NCBI GenBank assembly: GCA_963971425.1
Contig: OZ020519.1
Coordinates: forward strand, 3,426,028 to 3,490,027
Origin: Bryoerythrophyllum caledonicum
Taxonomy: Eukaryota; Streptophyta; Bryopsida; Pottiales; Pottiaceae
Reading direction: 5' to 3'
DNA: 64,000 bases
Of the stretch, positions 28,297 to 37,910 are shown piece after piece; position 1 is the stretch's first letter; every line of letters starts with the position of its first letter. Both the position numbers and the translations under genes were made by a program. The notes beneath the pieces are model-generated. The model was given only the letters and a program-made list of their open reading frames with translations, had not been told where the DNA came from and did not search any database.

Positions 28297-29691
28297 ATGG
28301 TACCACCAAATATTGATAGAATCTGGGAGAGCCACGGCTGGTGGATCGCAGAAGTGGATGAGTCGAGCGCCTTCTTATGGGTGACGGATTATCCGTTTGA
28401 GCTGGGGAAGCGTACATCGGCGTTGGGAAAGAGTTTTGGCAAAATCCAAGCAATCACTCTTCGACGTGATGATATGGTATACGTTACTTGTGTAGTGGGT
28501 CCAGGTCAATCGGAGGTGAAGACTTCCCTTTCAAAGAAATTACTTTTTGCACCTGTCCCTTTGAATCTTCTTCAAAATCCAGGTCAAGTGAAATTCCTCA
28601 AATCATTGCAGACGTTTTGGTTAAACATCTCTCTTGCGGTACGTACTGCTAGACACAACAACGTCTTAGCCTGTTTAGCGTTATCATCGAAGATGGTGCT
28701 CAAGGCTAAGAAGATTATGGAGGAACATATTAGATATGAAGCATTTCGGGAGAGGGACCCATCACGTACGACAACTCAAGCCCCACCAACGGAACTAGAA
28801 GAAACAGAAGTTTATCGAATTCTTGCTGAGCCGTTGCAACAGGATTCGCGACCACTAGAGGGGGGGAGAGGAAGTGGAGGCCAACATCCAACCACAACTT
28901 CTGAGGTACAAACATTACCTAATCCTCCATTAACGAGTAGACGTCCTACGAAGAGGCCACGGCGTTTTGAGAGTGATGTAGTTTCTGGTTCAAGTGAAGG
29001 CCCATCAAGTTTGGATCCAAGCAGGAGGAGGTTGATTGGGAGAAGTCGAAGATCGAGTGGCAGGATTCCTAGGTCGGGGCTCAGAACGTCTGATGGTCAT
29101 CGTAGGGCCCCTACATCTATACCGGGAGATTTAGCTGATTTGTCAGCCATGGCGCCGGAGGAAGAAGATTTTCACAACCTTCCAGACAGTATACCAGAGG
29201 ATTTTGAAGACAATGCGGAGATACCACAGGATCTTCCAACTCCAATGAATTTAAAAGCACCAGTGCCTACAACAGAGGAGATTGCGAAAGGATCAGTGTG
29301 GGGGAATTTTATGTTTAAGGCACACATAGACCGCATTGTCTCTGTGGAGAATCCGGAAACCAACCACCGGGTTTTATCACAGAAGAGGATAATAGAAGTA
29401 TTCAACCGCTTACGAGACCCAGAATCCGCGACTCGGGTGAGTAGATTGATACTTCGACCGATCAGATACATCGTGCATACTACTACCGATGATGGTGTCG
29501 TTGAGAAGGAAGAGCTGCCATTTCCGTTGGTAGGTACCGCACGAGAGTTTGAGCGCATGTTCATTGCACACGGGAGTGCTTCTGCACAGGGTGTTATGGG
29601 ATCCCGGTATTCTTGGCTTCAAGATCATATCATTTGGGAACCGGTGGATGGGCAACACATAGTAGCAGCTTGTAAGTTTGCACAACAATAG
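28297..29691 (+). CDS. ORF A of the large transposon, uncharacterised
   Basis: A protein of 464 residues from the ATG at 28297 (MVPPNIDRIWESHGWW). This ATG is conserved in the second copy (MAPPKIDRVW). An in-frame ATG at 28216 lies in the tandem-repeat array and is less likely; an acceptor-like TATACAG ends at 28277. The N-terminal 130 residues form a compact folded-looking domain (WWIAEVDESSAFLWV, VKFLKSLQTFW). The middle is a disordered Ser/Arg/Pro-rich linker with SRRRLIGRSRRSSGR, possibly a nuclear or nucleic-acid-binding patch. The C-terminal 130 residues look folded again (NHRVLSQKRIIEVFNRLRD). I do not recognise the family. The stop TAG (29689-29691) is followed in the same frame, 15 bases on, by the ATG of ORF B. 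Confidence 0.8.
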   Translation: MVPPNIDRIWESHGWWIAEVDESSAFLWVTDYPFELGKRTSALGKSFGKIQAITLRRDDMVYVTCVVGPGQSEVKTSLSKKLLFAPVPLNLLQNPGQVKFLKSLQTFWLNISLAVRTARHNNVLACLALSSKMVLKAKKIMEEHIRYEAFRERDPSRTTTQAPPTELEETEVYRILAEPLQQDSRPLEGGRGSGGQHPTTTSEVQTLPNPPLTSRRPTKRPRRFESDVVSGSSEGPSSLDPSRRRLIGRSRRSSGRIPRSGLRTSDGHRRAPTSIPGDLADLSAMAPEEEDFHNLPDSIPEDFEDNAEIPQDLPTPMNLKAPVPTTEEIAKGSVWGNFMFKAHIDRIVSVENPETNHRVLSQKRIIEVFNRLRDPESATRVSRLILRPIRYIVHTTTDDGVVEKEELPFPLVGTAREFERMFIAHGSASAQGVMGSRYSWLQDHIIWEPVDGQHIVAACKFAQQ

Positions 29692-29706
29692 TGGAGATAT
29701 GGTACT

Positions 29707-32262
29707 ATGCCTTTAAACGAGTATCTGGACACGTTTGAGCAGCGGGAGTCCTCTTTTGTAGTGTATGATGATCGTCGTTTTTACATTGAGAAGTCAATGC
29801 GGATCAACGTGGTGGAGTTCCAGAGACATTCATATTCTACCATGGAGGAGGATTTGAGGAAGATCCGTCAGATTTGGGATCTATACGGGAGGCCTGATAA
29901 CACACTACGTGCAGACAATGCACGCAGGGCTGTTGCTTTGGTGAGTGCGGCAAGTGCAGTGCATAAGTTGTCCAAGGGGGATGGAGTTGTCACGGTGAAG
30001 AGGTTGGCCAAAAACATGGAGGATCTGACCAATCATGCATGGAATTCGAGCAATGACTGCTTCGAAGCAATCATTCAAGTATGCAAGGACTACGAAGACG
30101 GCATTCTCTTTTACAGCAAGGAGGAAGAGGACAAGTGGAAGGACATGGCAAGGAAGAAAGAGTTGGATCCAAATGTGGACGTACAACCAACAAGAAAGGA
30201 GATGACCCAGAATTGGTTGAAGCCGTTAGGTAGGGTTCCGATTCCATATTATCTTCAGTTGGCAAAGTCTGCTGCAGCGAAGCCGGTGACGGAGGATGGA
30301 GTAAGACCTCGTCAAGCATACTACTTCGACGGTGTAAAAGACAAGAATCCACATCCTCGTTCCATTGCCGGTGTTTGTGACCGATATCAGAGACGAGAAG
30401 CTGTGATCAATTCCATCCGTTGGTTGATGGTGGAGAACAAGGAAAGTACACCTGATTCCATGGAGGAGTTCTTCCGTATCCGTGTAGGGAAGTATTTTCC
30501 GAGGAGTAACGCACAACTTGATACCTTTGGAAAGCTTTTGAATGCTACCACGAAAAAAGCTTGGACTGCTTCTGTGCGGGGGAAGGTGTCTAAACTGGAA
30601 GATATAGGCTACCTCATCCCCCCTTCCATCAGGTTTCATTATGATGACATTGCAGCAGGGGGGCGGGGATATATTGGACTGTCCGTGGATGTCGGAGGAC
30701 TGGCTACTACTAATTGGGAATGGCAAATGGAAGTCAAGAGGCCAGGCCAGAGCGACATAGAGAATCTTCTTCCGATTCGGTGTAGAAGAGGGTTATTCCG
30801 CACCGACTACATAGAGTTGGGGAAACCATGTTTGTGGGTGATTGATTGTCGACGTGGCGGTAGGAGGCATGGAGATGGTCATTGGGGAGATGCCCAGTTA
30901 TCCGCAGTTTTTGCACAGCTGGCATTATGGATGGCAAATATTGAACGATGGAACGTCATCTTCTTGTTACCAGCGGCCGTGTATGCCAACGAAGACTTTT
31001 TCACGAAGGTGAAGCTTCCAGAGGGATGTACTATGCGACGTGGATGTTGGGCATTTGATCCGAATTCGGTTAATCCCTATGCTCTCGATTTTACAGAGAA
31101 TGGGCGTCTGGAGCAAGTAGTACAACCCATTGGCGATGTTGTGATTTGTATGCAGCACCCTGGGAATACATCTCCTGGCCCGAACTATGTTTCTGGAGAC
31201 GTTCCACTTCCTCTTGTTTTCTTGGATCACTGGAGTGAGGCACGCCAACCCTCTGAAGTTGATTCACTTGAGAGATCTCCATCAGAGCTGGCAAGACTAG
31301 TGGGCTCATACTTGCCCCGTGGTTGGGGTTTAGTGGCGTGTAACATATCTACGGCCATTCCCACGATCCTTGAAGGAGATTTCCAGGGATCTGAGGTTTT
31401 CATCATTGACAATTGTACAGACAGAGTTTCATTTCTGTACAATGAGTTGTCCGACAATTTCCAAGGACAACTGTTGGTCAGGACTGGTGGAACAAGTGTT
31501 GGTTGCAACATCGTACCTGAGACCGAAGAGGCGATTGGTAGAGTGAGGAATGAAGACGACAATGAGGATGGAGGTGGTTTACATGAGAGATTGCTACGTT
31601 CAGGTACCACTAAAGATTTCTCATCTCGTAGTGGTTCAGACGCCGATGAAGATGGAGTGAATCAGTCTCCTCTAGGAGAGAGGATTCCATCAACGCAGCG
31701 GGCGGTGGGAGATACTTCAGGGCAGACGTCTGCAACACCTACAGAGAGGATGCAAAATACCGGTGTAGTGGATGTTGGTTTGGCGGCAGGGGTAGGAGGG
31801 GGGCGTACATTTGATGGTCCTAGGTTGGAGATGGAGGAAGAAGAATTGGATTCATTGGAATTTTTTTCGGTGCAGAGGAGGATTCCACAGCCTTCGATGC
31901 CTTCTCAATCAGAGCCTGTATCGGAGACACAAGAGACGTTCGGAGGTACTCAGAGTGATACCGGACCAGGTTTGCCTTCCGTTCCAAGATCTAGCGTATC
32001 CGAGGACATCATTGCATTTCAGGGGGCCTTCTCGTTAGAGCGAGAGATGTCCTTCAATCCAGAGGATGAATTTTTCTACAATGATGATAGGGTAAGGCAT
32101 ACGCGGGAGGGTGTTCCTGGCAATTACCGATATGTTGAGTGTGCGTCCATTGGCATCGAAGGTGTGGGAGATCGTCCAGTGCAGGATCATGAATTGTCCG
32201 CTATGGTAGGTAGCGCCATTGGACACGTGGAGGGAGTCGTTCCGCCAGAAGATGAGCTCTGA
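29707..32262 (+). CDS. ORF B of the large transposon, uncharacterised (possible Rossmann/methyltransferase-like core)
   Basis: A protein of 851 residues. The N-terminal 200 residues are helical and charged. Residues about 320-600 alternate hydrophobic strands and loops: WEWQMEVKRP, CLWVIDCRRGG, WNVIFLLPAAVYANEDFF, GDVVICMQHPG, SPSELARLVGSYLPRGWGLVAC and SEVFIIDNC. This order loosely recalls a Rossmann-fold methyltransferase of the type with the catalytic motif before the cofactor motif, but no DPPY or FxGxG motif is seen, so it may be degenerate or something else. The last 230 residues are acidic, Ser/Gly-rich and probably disordered. It starts 15 bases after ORF A in the same frame. The second copy differs at about 17 of 851 residues and keeps the full length, which fits recent activity or constraint. 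Confidence 0.82.
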   Translation: MPLNEYLDTFEQRESSFVVYDDRRFYIEKSMRINVVEFQRHSYSTMEEDLRKIRQIWDLYGRPDNTLRADNARRAVALVSAASAVHKLSKGDGVVTVKRLAKNMEDLTNHAWNSSNDCFEAIIQVCKDYEDGILFYSKEEEDKWKDMARKKELDPNVDVQPTRKEMTQNWLKPLGRVPIPYYLQLAKSAAAKPVTEDGVRPRQAYYFDGVKDKNPHPRSIAGVCDRYQRREAVINSIRWLMVENKESTPDSMEEFFRIRVGKYFPRSNAQLDTFGKLLNATTKKAWTASVRGKVSKLEDIGYLIPPSIRFHYDDIAAGGRGYIGLSVDVGGLATTNWEWQMEVKRPGQSDIENLLPIRCRRGLFRTDYIELGKPCLWVIDCRRGGRRHGDGHWGDAQLSAVFAQLALWMANIERWNVIFLLPAAVYANEDFFTKVKLPEGCTMRRGCWAFDPNSVNPYALDFTENGRLEQVVQPIGDVVICMQHPGNTSPGPNYVSGDVPLPLVFLDHWSEARQPSEVDSLERSPSELARLVGSYLPRGWGLVACNISTAIPTILEGDFQGSEVFIIDNCTDRVSFLYNELSDNFQGQLLVRTGGTSVGCNIVPETEEAIGRVRNEDDNEDGGGLHERLLRSGTTKDFSSRSGSDADEDGVNQSPLGERIPSTQRAVGDTSGQTSATPTERMQNTGVVDVGLAAGVGGGRTFDGPRLEMEEEELDSLEFFSVQRRIPQPSMPSQSEPVSETQETFGGTQSDTGPGLPSVPRSSVSEDIIAFQGAFSLEREMSFNPEDEFFYNDDRVRHTREGVPGNYRYVECASIGIEGVGDRPVQDHELSAMVGSAIGHVEGVVPPEDEL

Positions 32263-32837
32263 GCCCTGGAGCTATATACTATATTAGAGCAAGCATGCAC
32301 GCAATTTAGGTGACAAGTAGGTTAGTATAATGCAGTTTGAGATGTGTCTATCGTTCGGTGGGTGGTATATATTTATATATTGGGTGGTTCATATGATATA
32401 TTTGATTTTAGAATTCCTCGGCAATAGTGTGGAATTGCTTGATTATGTATGTTTTTGCATTATAAAATACAGTGAGGTACTTTACACTGTCTTAGGAAGT
32501 TGCATATATATTTTTGTATCTCTTACACATTGTATTTGTAGTGCACTACTCTAAAATCCTATAATAACTCATAACAAATTTATAATCTCTTTGGGCACAT
32601 GATTATAATTTTGTAGCAGGATTTGTAAACTAGATTAGAATTCATATATTTTCTAAAAAAAGGTAGCAAATGTAAAAAATATATTACTGATATGAACACG
32701 AAGATGCCAAGGTATGACACGACAAACACCAAAAAAAATTGACAAAAAACATACTAAACTTTTGCCAAATTTTGATTTTAAAAAAAGTTATGAGCAAATA
32801 ACTTGCGGCTTTCTACCAGCAACGAGTGCACTTGGGT
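32263..32837. other. 3' end of the large transposon, non-coding
   Basis: AT-rich sequence between the ORF B stop and the right TIR, closely matching 58051-58620 in the second copy. A small open frame (32330-32554) recurs in the other copy but probably reflects only recent duplication. It is likely the 3' UTR and terminator of the ORF A-ORF B transcript. Confidence 0.6.
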
Positions 32838-32868
32838 AAGTGCATAATTGCTTAATTGCGTGTTAATA
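32838..32868. repeat. Right terminal inverted repeat and right TSD (AATA)
   Basis: The reverse complement of the left TIR ends at 32864 with GCGTGTT, followed by AATA at 32865-32868. All 27 bases match the left end. Confidence 0.85.
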
Positions 32869-33720
32869 GCTCTAAATATCTATTATATTCAGCTGAAAGA
32901 GGAAAAAGGAAGAAGATGGCGATGATTCATGGTACAACATGACCTCTACTTCCTCCTAAAAGGTAGTTAAAGCTCATTCTAATAAAGATTGCCATTAGAC
33001 CTCTTCCTTAATAAAGATTCTAATTGGGGAGACCACGACGCTCTACCGAATCTACCAAGCAATTATGAGTGAACAAAGAGTATTACTATATATATTAGAA
33101 AAGGGGTATCTCACTGAATTTACAAACAACTCAAGATTGAATGAACAATTTAATGCAAGAAATTGGGTTTATGCCACATCACTTGAATCAGTGTACTAAA
33201 AGGCCCATTGTACATCGCTCAAAATATGTAAATATTTTCTAGGAACCAAACTCACCCTATCAAAAAGACACAAATTTTGTTACATGGCAGACCATTGTAC
33301 TTACGATCTTCACCTAATTGACTGGCATATGGTAAGATCACCCCTTCCAAGACACTCAATCAAGTACTACTCTAGATTCATGTCCTAGGGAATTATTCTA
33401 TGAGCATTCTACAAACTAGCTCATATAGCCAACTTTTCTTAAGTGTAAAGCCCTCTGACCTTTTGCACATATTGGTAGTCATGGAGGTCATTCTGTCCGG
33501 TTTTACATAGTAGGGAGCGCTCATTGGAGGGAATTTTACGTAGGAAAACTCATCTCAACCTCGGGCTCCTACGCTTGTCCTTGAGGTTCCTTGGTGAGAA
33601 ATTCCCTCCACCAAAGACGTAATGCCTAGTCGGATTTTTCTCCCATTCATTCCGGCGCACCTCACATCGCGGAATGTACACAAGAACCGGGCGATGTCAA
33701 AACCTCACGGCAAATAGCCC
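32869..33720. other. Flank of the transposon, nothing coding recognised
   Basis: The first 100 bases match the empty-site paralogue at 19440-19540. The rest has no supported gene. Confidence 0.5.
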
Positions 33721-33795
33721 GGGCAGCTTCAATAAAAATCATGCTGCCCAGATGTGTGTTACGTTGGGTGAGGCCCTCCCGCCGGGGCCTCACCC
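33721..33795. repeat. Two adjacent hairpins
   Basis: Hairpin 1 has arms GGGCAGC (33721-33727) and GCTGCCC (33743-33749) around a 15-base AT-rich loop. Hairpin 2 has perfect 11-bp arms GGGTGAGGCCC (33766-33776) and GGGCCTCACCC (33785-33795) around an 8-base loop. The GC content stands out from the AT-rich surroundings. No known RNA family recognised. Confidence 0.65.
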
Positions 33796-33809
33796 TATAC
33801 AACAACCTA

Positions 33810-34719
33810 TTAACCCCTAAAGGACCATGGCCGATTTTGCTCAAAAACTAGTCCAAAACTGTCATTGTCAAAAAGAGGCACTAAAATCACATTTCTAACG
33901 TGAATTTTGGATTTTCAACCGTAATAGCTCTGAAAAAACTTCAATATAAACATGCCTTACTCTTTTGGTTGCAATCCACCGCACGGATTGATAGATTATA
34001 GTGTTTAAAGTGAAAACAATGGTTCATTTTCTTCCCATCGTTGAATGGATCCGTAGGCTTTGACTTCACTTTCTATAAACTTTTTACACAACACAAGTTC
34101 CAAATCTTTTACCATTGTCTTAAGCATGATGTTATTTCCTTACACACCAATTTTTAGAGGTAGAAAAGGGGTGTAGCATATTCAAAAAGTTTGTGCAAGG
34201 AGTGGAGGTTTAAAAAAGGCCAATTCACATTTTATCATTTTGTGAACTAAATATCTTTTAGAATGCTAATCCGAACGGTGAATAAGAAGGTTTATATTAC
34301 ATCTTGTAGTAGAAAAAACAAAAAGTGAAAAATATAAAGATCTATAAGTTTTATGAGGAAAAGAAGAAGTTTTTTTGTACCTTGCCCGAAAATGTGTGAA
34401 TTTTTTGACTTGGGTTAAAATGCGATATTGCACTAAAGACAAGAATTTTTTTGGAAATCTTTATAGAAGGTAATATTCTTCATAAGTATGAAAAATCTTG
34501 ATGTCAATAGATACTTCTAGCAAAAGTTTTTAGATTCCTTGACTACCCATTTTTCACTTTGCCTTCAGGGAGAGTTTTCAATTTTGGGCAGGTTCCTAAA
34601 ATTTGAAAAAAAATTAATTAATTTGAAAAATTTTAACTAAATTGTCCTTGGTAAGAGCTATTTGGAGGTATTTAAAAAAAAAATTGGATTTGTGGTTCGA
34701 AAGTTACTTTAGGGGTTAA
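33810..34719. mobile_element. TTAA-type (piggyBac-like) MITE a
   Basis: TTAA at 33810-33813 followed by CCCCTAAAGGACC; right end ACTTTAGGGG then TTAA at 34716-34719. 910 bp including both TTAA sites. Interior blocks are shared with the other members. The TTAA target and CCC-starting termini are the piggyBac hallmark. Confidence 0.85.
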
Positions 34720-35006
34720 CCAAGAACTACCATCAGTGAAGACATCACTTCCAGTTCAATCAAAACATCTCAAGGAAGCCCATCAAAGCCAAAAACTTGT
34801 CGTTTTGCTGAAGATTTTCAGGTCAAAAGCAAGCAAGTAATAGGCAAAAGAAATGAAGAAATACAATCAAATCGAATTTTTAAAATAACTTGCCGTCTAA
34901 ATGCCAAACGTTAATCCGAAGTCCCTATTGTATCGACTCAATTCTATCAAAAGAGACTGGAAAGAAACGATATCTCATCTACAAAGTGACTAAACTAGAA
35001 CTACAA

Positions 35007-35939
35007 TTAACCCCTAAAGGTCCACGACCACTTTCGCTCTAAAGCCAGTCCAAAACTGCCACTGCCAAAAAGAGACATGAAAATCACATTTTAAAGTGAA
35101 TTTTGGATTTTCAACTGTAAGATCTTAAAATAAACTTCTATATAAACATGCCATAAAATTTTGGTTGCAATCCATTGCACGGATTGATAGATTTTAGTGT
35201 TTAAAGTCAAAACAATGGTTCATTTTCTTCCCTGCGTTGAGTAGATCAGCAGACTTTGACTTCACTTTGAATCAAATTTTTGCATTGTACAAGGTCTAAA
35301 TCTTTTACCATTGTCTTAAGCATGATGTTCTTTCCCGGCACACCAATTTTTAGAGGTAAAAAAGGGGTGTAGCATATTCAAAACAAGTGTGCAAGGAGTG
35401 GAGGTTCCAAAATTGCCATTTCACGTTTTATTTTTTTGTGAACTACGTATGTATTTGAATGATAATCCAAACAATCAAAAAGAAGGTTTTCACCACATAT
35501 TGTTGTTGAAAAAATAAAAAGTGAAAAATATGAAGATCTCTAGGTTTTATGTAGAAAAGATGAATTTTTTTCCCCTGTTGCCCAACAATGTGTGAAAATA
35601 TTTGACTTGGAATAAAATGCCTTTTTACACTAAAGACAAGATTTTTTTTTGAAAATTTCCAGAAAAGGAAATATTCTTTATATGTGTGAAAAATCTCAAT
35701 GTCAACAGAAACTTTTGTCAAAATTTTTGGAGGTGCCCGGTGTCCCCACTTTTGGCTTTAAGTGGTACTAACTTTCAAACCACAAATCCAAAAAAAAAAA
35801 AAAAAAATGTCCACGAAGCTCTTATCAGAGGCAATCTAGGATAAAAATTTCAGAGAAAAAGGATTTTTTTTCCGAATTGTAGGAACCTGCCGAAAATCAA
35901 AAATCCCCCCAAAGGAGACTCCAGTCCTTTAGGGGATAA
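35007..35939. mobile_element. TTAA-type (piggyBac-like) MITE b
   Basis: TTAA (35007-35010) then CCCCTAAAGGTCC; the right end is TCCTTTAGGGG followed by ATAA, a one-base change from TTAA. About 930 bp. Its interior is closest to MITE d (44412-45345), which lies in the opposite orientation. Confidence 0.82.
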
Positions 35940-36009
35940 TCTCGGAACCCTGACACGTGAGAGGTTGTAGCTGAAACCTCAACCATGACAAAATCCAATT
36001 AGCTTCACG

Positions 36010-36961
36010 TTAACCCCTAAAGGACCAAGTGTCAAAAATGGGCTTTCTGAAAATTCGGTCAGGTTCCTATGCTGTCAATTTCAAACATTCATCTTTGAAA
36101 TTCTTACCATAGAAGGGCATTACCAAGACCTTAGTGGGAAAACAACTTTTTCCTAATTTGGACATTTGATGAAAAAGTTATAGGGTTTTTAATTTCAAAT
36201 GGGGAGGGCGGGCACCTCGGGCACCTCCAAAAACTTTTGATAGGACACTCTATTGAAAGTGAGATTTTCAGTACTCGCAAGTAATATTATTTCCCTTCAT
36301 GTTGTCAATAAAAAGTTCTTGTCTTTAGTGAAAAATAGCATACCAACCCAAGTCAAACATTTTCACACATTGTCACTCATTATCGGGCAAGGTACCAAAA
36401 AAACTTCTTCATTTCCATATAAAACCTAGAGATCTTCATATTCTTAACTTTTTATTTTTCCCACAACAATATGTAATGTAAACCTTCTTATTAACTATTC
36501 GGATTATCAATCAAAAACATATTAAGTTCAAAAAAAACTAAAGTGTGAATTAACAAATTTCGAGCCTCCACTCCTTGCGCACTTGTTTTGAATATGCTAC
36601 ACCCCGTCTCTACCTCTAAAAATTGGTGTGTAAGGAGCTAACATCATGCTTAACAAGATGGTAATAGATTTAGACCTTGTGTAGTGAAATTTTTTGACAC
36701 CGACTGAAGTCAAAGTCTGCTGATCCACCAAACGCAGGGAAGAAAATGAACCATTTCCTTAACTTCAAACACTATAATCATTCAATCCATGCGGTCAAAG
36801 TTTATGAAAATTTGTACATGTATTACTTAAAGGCCTTTATTGAGATCCTACGGTCAAAACTAAAAATCAAAGTTTTTGTTACCTTCTTTGTTGATTGCAC
36901 TAGAATCCATTAATTTTGAAGTGTTTTTGGTGTAAAACTGCCTTGGTACCTTACGGGTTAA
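36010..36961. mobile_element. TTAA-type (piggyBac-like) MITE c
   Basis: TTAA (36010-36013) then CCCCTAAAGGACC; right end GGTACCTTACGGG then TTAA (36958-36961). About 950 bp. Inverted relative to the nested copy at 24024-24975, with which it shares its asymmetric ends (AAGGTAC). Confidence 0.83.
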
Positions 36962-37910
36962 AGGACAGATACCACAAATCTATTTCTTGCGTGCAACGTG
37001 ACTGCTGAACGATTCGGAGCAGAACTACGCTTGGCAACGAGACATGCTCCACGTTTTGATACAACTGTTTGCGCATGTTCATGATTTCAGTTTGAGAGTA
37101 TCAGTGCAACGAATCCACCAAGTTCAAAACCTTCACATTTACGGACCATTCTCGATAACGCGATACCTCTCAAACCAGGCTTAGTTTTGTTTGAAGGAAG
37201 CCTTTACACAAGTGAACATCCCCTCAATATCAGAATCAATGCCAACGACACAATGATATCGTGCCAACTTTTCCATGATGCAGAACTTGGGCCTCAGAAC
37301 TCACGCACAGGCATCAAGTTCCGCTATTCCATTCACTACGGCCAACTTTTCAATGTGCAAATGTGCTGCAGGGAACAACACTGAGAGCGTGCACAACACC
37401 TCAACAGAGGTGATGACACGCAAAAGAGACGTGCCAGTAGATATGCATAGAAGTCCTTCATGCCAACACAACACGACCAAGGATCCATTGCACTGCTTCG
37501 CGGGATAGGTCGTCCAGACGACAGTGGTATATGTACGTGCAATAACCATCGCACAACTTCTCATGCACCAACCACTCAAAACACAATTCACGGGAATCCA
37601 GCATTCAAAATGAAGATGTCGATAACCATCAAAAGAAAAACAAGATACCGCTCACACCACAACACACCACTCATGCACGAAACCCAAAACCAAAGCATCT
37701 GCCAACACCACAACACGGAAACGCTGGACACGTGTGCTCTATCAACCCTAAATATCCTCACATTCATGACTTCGGAAAAAAACGAAAAAAAAAAAAAAAA
37801 AACCATAACAGGAATCGCACTCTGCCTCCACCTCCGTCAATGACTTTTGTCTACAACCGGCACCCACAAGCTTGGTTCTGACCGCGAAAAAAATTACAAA
37901 ATCCGTTCAC
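36962..37910. other. Downstream flank of the RBP45/47 gene
   Basis: Lies 3' of the RBP45/47 stop codon and should hold its 3' UTR. The plus strand is A/C-rich. A homopolymer A run occurs at 37785-37802. No clear AATAAA poly-A signal was seen on the minus strand and no other gene is supported. Confidence 0.45.

Larger units (their letters stand above)
20044..32864. mobile_element. 12.8-kb TIR DNA transposon, copy 1, complete
   Basis: The element is bounded by 27-bp terminal inverted repeats starting AACACGCAATTAAGCAATTA (20044-20070; reverse complement at 32838-32864) and by AATA on both sides (20040-20043 and 32865-32868). The empty site at 19440-19443 has a single AATA, which supports a 4-bp target duplication. 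It carries a DDE-like transposase gene near the left end (minus strand) and ORF A plus ORF B near the right end (plus strand). Between them are a nested TTAA MITE, a GC-rich region with a 200-N gap, and tandem units of about 357 bp. The second copy at 58024-64000 begins with the same terminus. I do not recognise the superfamily. Confidence 0.85.

Noticed and set aside
30226-30726. Antisense frames within ORF A and ORF B (also mirrored in copy 2, for example 60157-60657)
   Set aside because: Their conservation between copies follows from the 98% identity of the sense genes; no domain or start context supports them.
32330-32554. A small gene after ORF B (also 58550-58335 in copy 2)
   Set aside because: Its ends differ between copies and it lies in the AT-rich 3' region; shared only through recent duplication.
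35443-35721. A conserved 92-residue frame in MITE b, repeated in MITE d (44631-44909)
   Set aside because: AT-rich, Phe/Ile/Lys-rich and present only because the two MITEs are close relatives; other copies do not keep it.
37785-37802. Poly-A tail of a retroposed gene
   Set aside because: No retroposed body or target duplication could be found next to the A run.
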